64,000 bases of DNA from Saccharothrix sp. HUAS TT1 (GTDB taxonomy: Bacteria; Actinomycetota; Actinomycetes; Mycobacteriales; Pseudonocardiaceae): assembly GCF_040744945.1 (NCBI RefSeq), contig NZ_CP160453.1, positions 1,178,001-1,242,000 on the forward strand, written 5' to 3'. This document shows positions 35,499-43,859 of this stretch, in pieces (within the stretch, counting starts at the first letter, position 1; every line of letters starts with the position of its first letter). Below the pieces are notes generated by a model. That model was given only the letters and a program-made list of their open reading frames with translations. It searched no databases and was not told the DNA's origin. Position numbers and translations under genes: made by a program.

Positions 35499-36734
35499 AT
35501 GTCCCACTCTGCCCGCCTCTCCGACTACCGCACCGCCCTGACGACGCCCGGCATGCGCGGCCCGGTGGTCGCCTCGCTGCTCGCCCGCCTGCCGATCGCG
35601 ATGGTCGGTCTCTCGCTGCTGCTCTACGTGCAGCGCGAGACCGGTTCGTTCGCCGCGGCGGGCCTGGTGTCGGCGTCGTCGCTGGTCGGCGTCGCGGTCG
35701 GGTCGATCGTGCAGGGCAGGTTGATGGACCGGCTCGGGCCGACCCGCCCGCTGCTCGGCGCGGTGGCCCTGTTCGGCGTCTTCGTGGCGCTGGCCATCGG
35801 CGCGGTCGAGGCGGGCGTGGCCCTGGTCGTGCTGACCCCGCTGGCGTTCCTGGTCGGGCTGACCGAGCCGATGGTCGGCTCCGCGTCCCGCGCGCTGTGG
35901 TCGCACGTGCTGCCCGCCGGGTCCGCCCGGCACGCCGGGTACGCCTACGAGGCGATCAGCATGGAGGTGTTCTTCATCCTCGGACCCGGCCTGGCCGGGC
36001 TGCTGGTCGCCGCGCCGTGGGCGGGCACCGGCGTGGTGATCGGCGCGGCGTCGATGGCGGTCGGCGCGCTGTGGTTCGCGCTGGACCCGACGGTGCGCGG
36101 CGTGCGCCCGACGCCGGTGGGGCGGAACCTGCTCGGCGCGCTGGCCTCGCCGGGGATGCGCACGGTCGCGCTGGCGGCGCTGGGCTTCGGCGTCACGATC
36201 GGGTTCATCGAGGTGGCCGTGCCCGCCGCGGCGGCGCGGGCCGGTCACGTCGGCGTCGGCGGCTTGCTGCTGAGCGTGTGGTCGGTCAGCTCGGTGCTGT
36301 TCGGCGTCCTGTACGCGATGAAGCCGTTCCCGCGGGCCATGCACCTGCGGCTGCCGGTGCTGCTGGGCGGGTTCGCGGTGCTGTCGCTGCTGCTCGCCGT
36401 GCCGACCGGGTTGATCGGGCTCGGCGCGGCGCTGCTGGTGGTCGGCACCCTGATCACGCCGCAGGCCACCACCCACTCGGCCGCGATCGAGCAGGTCGCG
36501 CCCGACGGGACGGCCACCGAGGCGTTCGGCTGGGTGGTGACGGCGGTGACCGTCGGGTTGGCGATCGGCCAGTCCGCCAGCGGTCAGCTGGTCGAGTCGC
36601 ACGGCACCGGCGCGGCGTTCCTCGCGGCGGGCGCGGCCGGCTTCGTGATCGCCGTGCTGGTGTGGGTCTTCCGCGGCACCGTCGCGGCCGGCGCGCCGGT
36701 CGCCCGGTCGGAGCTGGCGCTGGTCGCCCGCTGA
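35499..36734 (+). CDS. MFS transporter
   Basis: 411 residues with about twelve hydrophobic helices. An MFS_1 protein; the loop after helix 2 reads GRLMDRLGPTRP, a variant of the GxxxDRxGRR/K signature. Probably an exporter or permease of small molecules; substrate unknown. The ATG lies 7 nt from a CATACT box and no ribosome site is seen, so the message may be leaderless. The palindrome TGGTACGCGCGTACCA upstream suggests substrate-induced control. Not part of the mycobacterial gene order. Confidence 0.85.
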   Translation: MSHSARLSDYRTALTTPGMRGPVVASLLARLPIAMVGLSLLLYVQRETGSFAAAGLVSASSLVGVAVGSIVQGRLMDRLGPTRPLLGAVALFGVFVALAIGAVEAGVALVVLTPLAFLVGLTEPMVGSASRALWSHVLPAGSARHAGYAYEAISMEVFFILGPGLAGLLVAAPWAGTGVVIGAASMAVGALWFALDPTVRGVRPTPVGRNLLGALASPGMRTVALAALGFGVTIGFIEVAVPAAAARAGHVGVGGLLLSVWSVSSVLFGVLYAMKPFPRAMHLRLPVLLGGFAVLSLLLAVPTGLIGLGAALLVVGTLITPQATTHSAAIEQVAPDGTATEAFGWVVTAVTVGLAIGQSASGQLVESHGTGAAFLAAGAAGFVIAVLVWVFRGTVAAGAPVARSELALVAR

Positions 36735-36783
36735 CCTGGCGCCCACCGGGAATTGTCGGTGGGCGGGTCTACCGTCCCGCGGC

Positions 36784-37887
36784 ATGGACCTGACCGCCAC
36801 CACGGCCGACCTCGCCACCGCCGCCACCGACGTCGCGCGCCTGCTGCCGACGAGGGTGCACGACCCGGTGCTCGCCGGGCTGGTGCTGCGCGCCGACGCC
36901 CGCGGCGTCGAGCTGGCGGGCAGCGACCGGGAGCACGCCGTCCGCCTGACCCGCCCCGCGACGGTGCACGCCGACGGCGCGGTCGTGGTGCCGGCCAAGC
37001 CGCTGGCGGACACGCTGCGCGGCCTGGACGCCCCGCAGGTGCGGCTGGTGGTGGAGGGCTCGCGGCTGGCCGTGCGCACGTCGACGGCCCGGTTCGCGCT
37101 GCCGCTGCTCGACCTGGCCGCCCACCCGGGCGTCCCCGCGCTGCCGCCCGCGGTGGGCTCGGTCCCCGCGCGCGCGTTGACCGCCGCCCTGGTCCCGGTG
37201 TCCGGCGCGGCGTCGAAGGACGACGCCCTGCCGGTGTTCACCGGGGTCCGGGTCAACGGCGCGGGCGGCCGGCTGGAGCTGATCGCCACGGACCGGTACC
37301 GGATGGCGTTCGCCTCGCTGCCGTGGGCGCCGACCGGCGAGCTGGACGTGCTGGTCCCCGCCGTGGTGCTGGCCGAGGCGTCCCGGCAGCCGGACCGCGA
37401 CGCCGTGGTGGCGGTGCACGCCGACGCCGACCGGATCGCCCTGTCCTGGGCGGGTGGCAGCGTCAGCACGGCGCTGCTGGCTGCCCCGTTCCCCGACGAT
37501 CGAGTGCGCAAGCTGCTGGAGGCGGTCATCGACAGCACGGTGGTGGTGGAGGCCGATGTGCTGGCCGGCGCGGTGCGGAGGGCCGTTCCCTACTCGGGCC
37601 CGCACGGTTCGGTCACCATCCAGGTGGACGACGGCGAGCTGCGGGTGCGCGGCAGCGACCCGCAGAGCGGCGAGTCGGAGGAGTCGATCAAGGCGACGAT
37701 CGACGGCAACCGGGTCACCAAGACCTTCCAGGCCAGGTACCTGGGCGACGCGCTGCGCGCGTTCAGCGGTCGCCGGGTGGAGCTCCGCATCCAGGACGGC
37801 CTGCGGTCCACCGTCCTGACCTCCCAGGCCGGTGACGACGGGGTCGAGCTGACCTACCTGGTGGTGCCGCTGCGCACCGTCTCCTGA
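36784..37887 (+). CDS. DNA polymerase III beta-subunit-like sliding clamp (second clamp)
   Basis: 367 residues with the three-domain layout of DnaN: domain 1 (1-115), domain 2 (~120-240, PVFTGVRVNGAGGRLELIATDRYRMAFA), domain 3 (~245-367, VEADVLAGAVRRAV and FQARYLGDALRAFSGRRVELRI). The TDRYRMA signature is the clamp hallmark. The C-terminus ends VVPLRTVS rather than the usual MPxRL. The main dnaN is expected next to dnaA near the origin, which is not in this window, so this is probably a paralog. Could serve repair polymerases. Confidence 0.85.
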   Translation: MDLTATTADLATAATDVARLLPTRVHDPVLAGLVLRADARGVELAGSDREHAVRLTRPATVHADGAVVVPAKPLADTLRGLDAPQVRLVVEGSRLAVRTSTARFALPLLDLAAHPGVPALPPAVGSVPARALTAALVPVSGAASKDDALPVFTGVRVNGAGGRLELIATDRYRMAFASLPWAPTGELDVLVPAVVLAEASRQPDRDAVVAVHADADRIALSWAGGSVSTALLAAPFPDDRVRKLLEAVIDSTVVVEADVLAGAVRRAVPYSGPHGSVTIQVDDGELRVRGSDPQSGESEESIKATIDGNRVTKTFQARYLGDALRAFSGRRVELRIQDGLRSTVLTSQAGDDGVELTYLVVPLRTVS

Positions 37888-37906
37888 CCCGTCCCCGGGG
37901 CTTCGA

Positions 37907-37939
37907 GCACTCCGCGCGACGCCCGACCGCGCGGGGTGC
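37907..37939. terminator. Hairpin between convergent genes
   Basis: GCACTCCGCGC (37907-37917) pairs with GCGCGGGGTGC (37929-37939) with one G-U pair. It lies 20 bp after the clamp gene, in the gap to the convergent MBL gene. Confidence 0.5.
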
Positions 37940-38078
37940 GGGAGTAGCGCACCGGATCGGCCACCCGGTCTCCCGGACGCGCGCCACGACGCCGCACGCG
38001 ACGAGCCGCGCCGCCCGGTCGGTCGGCGTCGCGCGCCGCGGGACCGACGGCGGGTGGCGGCACGCGATCGACAACCCG

Positions 38079-38852
38079 TCAGGCGTCGCGCAGGTACTCC
38101 AGCTGCGCCCGCACGGACCACTCCGCCGCGGGCCACAGCGAGCGGTCCACGTCGGCGTACACCAGTTCGACCACCGCACGGGCCGTCGGCGCGCCGCCCA
38201 GCTCCGCCACCGCCGCCCTGACCTGCGCCAACCGCTGTTCCCGGTGCACCAGGTAGCCACCGGCGGCGGCCACCAGGTCCGGCAGTTCCGGGCCGTGGCC
38301 GGGCAGTCCGACCGTGCCCGCCGGCAACGCGGTCAGCAGCCGCAACGACGCCAGGTAGTCACCGAGCCTCCCGTCCGGGTGCGCGACCACGGTCGTCCCG
38401 CGCCCCAGCACGGTGTCGCCCGTCAGCACCGCGTCGTCCAGCTGGAAGCACACCGAGTCGGCGGTGTGCCCCGGCGTCGGCAGCACCCGGATCGACAGCC
38501 CGGCGGCCTCGATCACGTCGCCCTCCGCCAGCCCCTGGCCGCCCAGCCGGAACGCCGGGTCGACCGACCGCACCGGCGCGTCCACCTGTCGCCCGAACGA
38601 ACGCGCCCCCTCCGAGTGGTCCGCGTGACCGTGCGTCAGCAGCACGACCTCCACCGGCGCCTGCTCGGCGATCCGCCCGAGGTGCGCCGGGTCGGCCGGC
38701 CCGGGGTCGACCACCACGCACGACGACGAGCCGGGCGCGCGCAGCACCCACGTGTTCGTCCCGTCCAACGTCATCACGCCGGGGTTCTCCGCCAGCAGCA
38801 CCGCCGCCGTGGGCGTGACCTGCCGCAACACCCCGTACGCCAACGCGCTCAC
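38079..38852 (-). CDS. MBL-fold metallo-hydrolase (LACTB2-like)
   Basis: 257 residues, GTG start overlapping the NUDIX stop. The zinc motif LLTHGHADHSEGA (HxHxDH), a second His in PTPGHTADS and Asp in LTGDTVLGRG are all present. A C-terminal winged-helix-like domain (residues ~205-257, RAAVAELGGAPTARAVVELV) gives the LACTB2 layout, a family with endoribonuclease members. Ortholog of Rv3677c. Reaction unknown. Confidence 0.9.
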   Translation of the reverse strand: MSALAYGVLRQVTPTAAVLLAENPGVMTLDGTNTWVLRAPGSSSCVVVDPGPADPAHLGRIAEQAPVEVVLLTHGHADHSEGARSFGRQVDAPVRSVDPAFRLGGQGLAEGDVIEAAGLSIRVLPTPGHTADSVCFQLDDAVLTGDTVLGRGTTVVAHPDGRLGDYLASLRLLTALPAGTVGLPGHGPELPDLVAAAGGYLVHREQRLAQVRAAVAELGGAPTARAVVELVYADVDRSLWPAAEWSVRAQLEYLRDA

Positions 38853-39652
38853 GGCAGGACCACCCGCACCACGCCACCCTCCCGGACCAACTTGGGCACC
38901 ACCTTCTCCACCGTCCGGGACGACGACAGCACCGCCGCCACCGAGCCCGCCTCGGCCAACTCCGCCAACGTCACCCAGGTGGGCGGCAGCAACCCGCGCC
39001 GCCCGGCCTTGCAGTCCGCCAACGCGTCACCCGGCCGCTGCCAGGCCGCGTCCGACGCCTCCGTCGTCACCCCGTCCGCGATCTGCCCCTCGGGCAGCAC
39101 CGCGACGAAGAAGAACGTGTCGTACCGCCGGGGCTCCTCGACCGGCGTCAACCAGTTCGCCCACGGCCGCAGCAGGTCGGCCCGCAGCACCAGCCCCTCC
39201 GCCGCCAGGAACTGCGCCAGCGACAGCTCCCGCGCCACCAGCGCCGCCCGCGCCCCGGCGAACCGCGAGGTGTCGGCCACCACCGACGACGCGGACGGCC
39301 CGGCCAGCAGCACGCCGGACTCCTCGAACGTCTCCCGCACCGCCGCGCACACCAGCGCCGTCGCCAGCGACACCGAGCACCCGAACCGCTCGGCCCACCA
39401 CGACGGCGGCGGCCCGGTCCACGCCACGGACGTGTCCGCGTCCCGCTGGTCGACCCCGCCGCCGGGGAACACCGTCATGCCGCCCGCGAACGCCATCCCG
39501 GCCACCCGCCGCAGCAGGAACGCCTCCAGCCCGGACGCGCCGTCCCGCACCAGCACCACGGTCGCGGCGTCACGGGGCTCGACGGGCGGTCCGGCGAAGT
39601 CCGCCGGGATCACGCCAGCGGGCAGCACCAGTTCCTCGGGTAGTTCGCGCAC
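38849..39652 (-). CDS. NUDIX hydrolase (NUDT19/RP2p-like)
   Basis: 267 residues. The Nudix box is split: AFAGGMTVFPGGGVDQRD near residue 70, then an insertion of ~40 residues, then ALVCAAVRETFEESGVLL near 115. That insertion between the glycines and the REUxEExGU helix is typical of NUDT19-like enzymes acting on CoA derivatives. GTG start; co-translated with the MBL gene (4-bp overlap). Promoter must lie in the ~30 bp gap shared with the divergent gene at 39682. Confidence 0.88.
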   Translation of the reverse strand: MRELPEELVLPAGVIPADFAGPPVEPRDAATVVLVRDGASGLEAFLLRRVAGMAFAGGMTVFPGGGVDQRDADTSVAWTGPPPSWWAERFGCSVSLATALVCAAVRETFEESGVLLAGPSASSVVADTSRFAGARAALVARELSLAQFLAAEGLVLRADLLRPWANWLTPVEEPRRYDTFFFVAVLPEGQIADGVTTEASDAAWQRPGDALADCKAGRRGLLPPTWVTLAELAEAGSVAAVLSSSRTVEKVVPKLVREGGVVRVVLP

Positions 39653-39681
39653 GCCACCGAGCCTACGAGGATCATCCCCCC

Positions 39682-40038
39682 GTGGACACCACGCGAAAAG
39701 GCTGTCTTGTCAACGTCCTGCTGTTCGTCGTCGGCGCGATCGTCGGCACCGGTCTGACCGCCACGGCGGCCGTCCTGCTGTTCCTCCCCGGCACGACCAC
39801 GACCAGCACGGACGAGGGCACGCCGAACGTCTACGTGAAGCAGCGGAGCAGCCTGGTCGGCGGCACGGACCACGAGGTGTGGCTCGGCCCGTCGCCCGAC
39901 CACGGCCACGTGGTGCCGATCCCGAGCGGCTGGGACGACACGCCCGAGGTCGAGCGCCGGCCGGACGGCGTCGAGCTGAGGTTCGACCACGGCGGCCGGA
40001 TCTTCGTCCCCGAGTCGAGTTACGTCGGCGGCCGATGA
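39682..40038 (+). CDS. Small membrane-anchored hypothetical protein
   Basis: 118 residues from GTG 39682; the open frame upstream to 38752 runs antisense through the NUDIX gene and is rejected. One membrane helix (VNVLLFVVGAIVGTGLTATA) after a short basic N-terminus, then a soluble strand-rich domain of ~80 residues (VPIPSGWDDTPEVERRPDG), probably outside the membrane. The stop overlaps a possible ATG of the next gene (ATGA at 40035), suggesting coupling. Function unknown. Confidence 0.65.
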   Translation: MDTTRKGCLVNVLLFVVGAIVGTGLTATAAVLLFLPGTTTTSTDEGTPNVYVKQRSSLVGGTDHEVWLGPSPDHGHVVPIPSGWDDTPEVERRPDGVELRFDHGGRIFVPESSYVGGR

Positions 40039-40046
40039 AAGGCAGG

Positions 40047-40946
40047 ATGGGCCGGGTGGACGAACAGCTGCGCGTAGGACTCATCGGCGCCGGCCCGTGG
40101 GCGGGCATGGTGCACGCACCGGGCATCGCCGATCACCCGGGCACCCGCCTGACCACGATCTGGGCCCGCCGGGAGGAGGCCGCCGCCGAGCTGGCCAACG
40201 CCCACGGCGCGACCACCGCGAAGACGCCGGACGAGCTGCTGGAGCAGGTGGACGCGGTGGCGTTCGCCGTGCCGCCGGAGGTCCAGGCCGAGATCGCCAC
40301 CAGGGCGGCCGAGCAGGGCAAGCACCTGATCCTGGAGAAGCCGATCGCGGACACCCTCGACCGGGCCGAACGCCTGGTCGACGCCGTGCGGCGCAACGAC
40401 GTGGCCTCCCTGGTCGTGCTGACCAAGCGCTACGCCCCCGAGACCCGCGAGCAGCTGGACCAGCTCCGGCAGGCGGGCGGCTGGGTGGGCGGCAGCGCGC
40501 GCTGGCTGACCGGGGCGCTGCTCGGCGGCCCGTTCTCGAACTCGCCGTGGCGGCACGAGCGCGGTCCGCTGGACGACATCGGCCCGCACGCGTTCGACCT
40601 GCTGGACGCGACCCTGGGCACGATCACCGACGTGATCGCGGCGAACCGGTCCGAGCACGGCCTGTGGCAGGTCGTGTTCCAGCACGAGGGCGGCGCGACC
40701 AGCGTGGCCACGATGACCATGCACCTGCCGCTGAACCCGAGCATCGCCGAGGTGACGGTGTACGGCGAGCACGGCCACCGGGTGCTGGCCGATCGCGGCA
40801 CGACCGCGCAGCAGTGCTTCACGAACCTGCTGGACGACTTCGTGGCCATGGTCGACAGCGGGACCACCGAGCACCCGCTGGACGTCCGCCGGGGCCTGCA
40901 CCTGCAGCGGATCATCGACCTGGCCCGCCGGAAGGCCGGGGCGTAG
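40047..40946 (+). CDS. Gfo/Idh/MocA family oxidoreductase
   Basis: 299 residues from ATG 40047 (AAAGG upstream); ATG 40035 and GTG 40056 are alternatives. NAD(P)-binding Rossmann fold with GLIGAGPWAGMVHAPG near residue 12, the conserved EKPIA near residue 97 (family EKP, catalytic Lys), and a C-terminal alpha/beta domain with DDIGPHAFDLLD near residue 177. These enzymes oxidise or reduce sugars, inositols or related compounds. Substrate unknown; no sugar genes are adjacent. Confidence 0.9.
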   Translation: MGRVDEQLRVGLIGAGPWAGMVHAPGIADHPGTRLTTIWARREEAAAELANAHGATTAKTPDELLEQVDAVAFAVPPEVQAEIATRAAEQGKHLILEKPIADTLDRAERLVDAVRRNDVASLVVLTKRYAPETREQLDQLRQAGGWVGGSARWLTGALLGGPFSNSPWRHERGPLDDIGPHAFDLLDATLGTITDVIAANRSEHGLWQVVFQHEGGATSVATMTMHLPLNPSIAEVTVYGEHGHRVLADRGTTAQQCFTNLLDDFVAMVDSGTTEHPLDVRRGLHLQRIIDLARRKAGA

Positions 40947-40952
40947 CGCGGA

Positions 40953-40992
40953 AGCGGCTCGGCCCCGCCGCGAACGACGGGGCCGAGCCGCT
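40953..40992. terminator. Bidirectional hairpin terminator
   Basis: AGCGGCTCGGCCCCG (40953-40967) and CGGGGCCGAGCCGCT (40978-40992) are perfect 15-bp arms with a 10-nt loop. It lies between the Gfo/Idh/MocA gene and the convergent gene at 41005. Confidence 0.8.
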
Positions 40993-41004
40993 GACCTCGA
41001 ACCG

Positions 41005-42354
41005 CTAGCCGGGGTACTTGCCGTTGTTCGGCTTCGGCACGCCGTTGACGAACTCGGGCCGGTCCGGCCACGTCTGCTGCTCGCGCTGGGCCAGCTCCTC
41101 GTGCAGCTGCTGGAGCAGCGCCCGCTCCCGGTCGCTGAGCTTCGCGTCCACGGTCGGCGGCAGGTGCACGGCGGCGGGCGGCTGCCCCTCCGCGAGCGCG
41201 GCCTGCAACGCGGCCAGGTCGTCCGGACCCAGCTCCGTGGTCACCTCGGCCCGCGAGAGCGGGTGGTCGTCCGGGAACGCGAACACCGGCATCACCGGCC
41301 GCTCGACCGGGGGCGGCGGCTCGGCGGGCGCCTCCTGGACGGGGACCACGGGTTCCTCCACCCGCACCTCGTCCACGGGGGCGTCCTCGACCCGCACGTC
41401 GTCCGGCCGCACGTCGTCCACCCGCACGTCGTCGACCCGGAAGTCCTCGACGCGCGTGCTCTCGACCCGGAAGTCCTCGACGCGCACGTCCTCGACCCGC
41501 GGGCTGTCGACCCGCGAGTCCTCGACCCGGACGTCCTCGACCGGTTCCGGCTCGCGCACCGGCAGCCGCTTCACCGGCTTCGGCGGGAACGGCTGGACGC
41601 CCTCGTAGGACTCGACGCGCGCACGACGTGACTTGGAGCCGTTGTGGGTTTCGGCAGGCACCGGTTCCGGCTCGACCACCGGTGCCTGGGCCCGCTGCTC
41701 ACCGTCGAACCACGTGGCCGGGTCCGGTGGCGGTTGCGGGCTGGTCGACCCGGACGGGAAGAACACCTCGCGCGCCGTCGTGACGGCCGCCGCGTGGTAC
41801 TCGCCGAGCTGGTTGCCCACGGTCAGCACCTCGACCACCGCCCGGATGCCCGCCTTGCGCAGCACGGTGTCCACCCGGTAGGCGGTGGCGGGCGCGAAGC
41901 CCGCCGGGCCGATGTCCACCAGGACGACCCGCTGCGGCAGCGGTCCGGGCGTCGCGCCGGCCGGGCTGGACCGCCACGTGGCGCGCACGCCGCGCACGTC
42001 CGGCAGCACCGACACGGTCTTGCCCAGCACCTCGCCGAGGCCGTCGGCCGGGTCGGACTCGACGCTGAACCGGTGCCGCACCTCGGGCACGTGCTCGACC
42101 GCGAACAGCCGGTCGGCCAGCGAGCGGTCCGAGCGGACCTCGCCGAGCAGCCAGCCGAGCTCGCGGCGCTCCTCCGGCGACACCGGGATGCGCCCGGCCA
42201 GCAGGCAGCCGACGACCAGCTCCACGGCTCTGTCCAGCTCGGCGACCGCCAGCAGCTCCCGAGCCTGGGTCAGCGCGTCGTCGTCAACGCGTCCGGCCAG
42301 CGCCAACAGGAGGTCGTGTAAACGGACGGGGAGTCCCACTCCGTCGTTCGTCAC
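41005..42354 (-). CDS. Hypothetical protein with pentapeptide low-complexity repeat
   Basis: 449 residues from the GTG at 42354, preceded by AAGGAGA; the open frame to 42627 is rejected. Residues 1-190 resemble the protein encoded just upstream (42393-42995): LHDLLLALAGRVDDDALTQA at the start and a RVVLVDIGPAGF strand later. Residues ~265-330 are about twelve copies of an xRV(E/D)(D/S) pentapeptide encoded by 15-bp DNA repeats, a charged linker. The C-terminal ~90 residues are helical (SDRERALLQQLHEELAQREQQ). No known domain. Possibly a scaffold or filament-linked protein. Confidence 0.75.
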   Translation of the reverse strand: MTNDGVGLPVRLHDLLLALAGRVDDDALTQARELLAVAELDRAVELVVGCLLAGRIPVSPEERRELGWLLGEVRSDRSLADRLFAVEHVPEVRHRFSVESDPADGLGEVLGKTVSVLPDVRGVRATWRSSPAGATPGPLPQRVVLVDIGPAGFAPATAYRVDTVLRKAGIRAVVEVLTVGNQLGEYHAAAVTTAREVFFPSGSTSPQPPPDPATWFDGEQRAQAPVVEPEPVPAETHNGSKSRRARVESYEGVQPFPPKPVKRLPVREPEPVEDVRVEDSRVDSPRVEDVRVEDFRVESTRVEDFRVDDVRVDDVRPDDVRVEDAPVDEVRVEEPVVPVQEAPAEPPPPVERPVMPVFAFPDDHPLSRAEVTTELGPDDLAALQAALAEGQPPAAVHLPPTVDAKLSDRERALLQQLHEELAQREQQTWPDRPEFVNGVPKPNNGKYPG

Positions 42355-42392
42355 GCCTGTTCTCCTTCCGGCCCGCGCGGGAGCGCCGAGCG

Positions 42393-42995
42393 CTATACGG
42401 GCACCAAGTGCCCATCGGCGTCGGCGCCGGCGCACACCAGCTCCGATGCCGCCAACGCCGCCCTGTGGTAGGGCGGCAGGTCCATTCCGGCGGGCAGGAC
42501 CTCCACGCAGGGGTCGTGCTCGCCGAGCGCCCGCAGCACGCGCTGGAGCTCGCCGGTCAACCGGGCTTCCCCGGCCGAGGCGGTGACCAGGATGAGCCTC
42601 CTGGGTCCGGCCCCGCCCAGGCGCCACGAGGACCGGACTTCGCCGACCCCGAGGCGGCCGCGCAGGGTCGCTCCGAGCACCACGGTCGCGGAATCACCCA
42701 TCGACACCCGATCGGGTGATTCCGGGGTGAAGGTGTAGCCGGATTCGGGCAGTTCGTCCAGCCCTTTGACAGAACTGATGATGGACCGATCGGCCCCGTG
42801 CGGCACGAGGGCGTCCGCCAGCAGCCGCTGCTCGTGGTCGGTCAGACCGATCCTGTCGTGCAGCAACGTGCGCGGGAGGGTGCGGGCGAGCACCACGACG
42901 GCGTCCGTCGAGACCCAGTCGCGGAACCTCCACAGCACGTCGTCCGGCAGCCGCCCGGCGAGCCTCAGCAGCAGCTCGTGGCACGTGTCCGACAT
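42393..42995 (-). CDS. Hypothetical protein, short paralog of the gene at 41005
   Basis: 200 residues, ATG with GGGAGTGAG upstream. It aligns with the first half of its downstream neighbour: CHELLLRLAGRLPDDVLWRF matches LHDLLLALAGRVDDDALTQA, and both carry a DR/ER helix, a WR(L/S)S strand and a RR(L/V)(I/V)LV strand. It lacks the repeat and tail. One base separates it from the RidA stop, so it is in the DUF4177-RidA operon. Function unknown. Confidence 0.75.
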   Translation of the reverse strand: MSDTCHELLLRLAGRLPDDVLWRFRDWVSTDAVVVLARTLPRTLLHDRIGLTDHEQRLLADALVPHGADRSIISSVKGLDELPESGYTFTPESPDRVSMGDSATVVLGATLRGRLGVGEVRSSWRLGGAGPRRLILVTASAGEARLTGELQRVLRALGEHDPCVEVLPAGMDLPPYHRAALAASELVCAGADADGHLVPV

Positions 42996-42996
42996 C

Positions 42997-43455
42997 TCAC
43001 TCCCCGATCTCGACGACCAGTTCGACCTCGACCGGCGCGCCCAGCGGCAGCTCGGCGACGCCGACCGCCGCGCGGGCGTGCTGCCCGGCCTCGCCGAACA
43101 CCTCGCCGAGCAGGTCGGACGCGCCGTTGACGACGGCCGGGTGGCCGGTGAAGCCGTCGGCGGAGGCCACGAAGCCGGTCACCTTCACGACCCGGGTGAC
43201 CGAGTCCAGGCCGACCAGCGCGTGCACTGCCGCCAACGCGTTCAGCGCGCAGGTGCGGGCGTGCGCCTTGGCCTCCTCCGGGCTGACGTCGCCGCCGACC
43301 TTGCCGGTGGCCGCGAGCGAGCCCTGGACGAACGGCAGCTGCCCGGACGTGAAGACCAGCTGCCCGGTGCGCACGGCGGGCACGTAGGCCGCGACCGGCG
43401 CCGCGACCTCGGGCAGCTCGATGCCCAGCTCGGCCAGGCGCGCCGTCCAGCTCAT
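42997..43455 (-). CDS. RidA/YjgF family protein
   Basis: 152 residues. YjgF/RidA fold with GIELPEVAAPVAAYVPAVRTG at the start and LPFVQGSLAATG; the region ALNALAAVHALVGLDSVTRVVKV matches the subunit-interface helix. The Arg of canonical RidA that binds the 2-iminoacid carboxylate is not obvious, so it may be a divergent subgroup (Rv3678c-like). ATG overlaps the DUF4177 stop. Confidence 0.9.
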   Translation of the reverse strand: MSWTARLAELGIELPEVAAPVAAYVPAVRTGQLVFTSGQLPFVQGSLAATGKVGGDVSPEEAKAHARTCALNALAAVHALVGLDSVTRVVKVTGFVASADGFTGHPAVVNGASDLLGEVFGEAGQHARAAVGVAELPLGAPVEVELVVEIGE

Positions 43456-43607
43456 GCCTTGGGCCGCTTCAGGTAGGCGACGTGCTGCTCACCGCTAGGG
43501 TTCGGCAGGACGGTGACCAGCTCCCAGCCGTCCGCACCCCACTGGTCCAGGATCGCCTTGGTGGCGTGGATCAACAGCGGGACGGTCGCGTACTCCCACT
43601 TCTGCAT
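43452..43607 (-). CDS. DUF4177 family small protein
   Basis: 51 residues, too short for most ORF filters. The protein opens MQKWEYATVPLL, with W24 in QWGADGWELVTVLPNPSGE and ends KRPKA; the KWEY start and GADGWELV core are the DUF4177 signature. ATG at 43607; stop overlaps the RidA start (ATGA). Such proteins usually accompany RidA genes in actinobacteria, in the Rv3678c region. Function unknown. Confidence 0.85.
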   Translation of the reverse strand: MQKWEYATVPLLIHATKAILDQWGADGWELVTVLPNPSGEQHVAYLKRPKA

Positions 43608-43676
43608 GGGGCGCAGCCTAGCGGGACGCCGAACAGGGGCACCCGGTCGAGTACCCCCGTTCGTGTCAAACCGTGC

Positions 43677-43859
43677 TCAGACCCGAGCACGCTTCACGTC
43701 GGTGAGGAACGCGGCGAACGCCCGCGCCCCGAAGACCAGCGTCCCGCCACCCCGGTTCTTGGTGTCCCGCACCCCGGCGACCCGCTCACCCACCGCCAAC
43801 TCGACGCACTGCGCGTCGGACGCGCTCCGGCTGCTCTTGCGCCACCTCTGGTTGATCAC
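43677..43859 (-). CDS. DUF397 domain protein
   Basis: 60 residues. MINQRWRKSSRSASDAQCVE, VAGVRDTKNRGGGTLVF and a helical end are the DUF397 signature. GTG start at 43859 overlaps the stop of the XRE regulator by 4 bp. DUF397 proteins pair with Scr1/WhiJ-type regulators and modulate them in Streptomyces development. BldB belongs to the same family. Confidence 0.93.
   Translation of the reverse strand: MINQRWRKSSRSASDAQCVELAVGERVAGVRDTKNRGGGTLVFGARAFAAFLTDVKRARV

Noticed and set aside
38244..40946. 900-residue plus-strand ORF ending in the oxidoreductase
   Set aside because: Only the part from about 40035 has the Gfo/Idh/MocA fold; the upstream part is antisense to the MBL and NUDIX genes.
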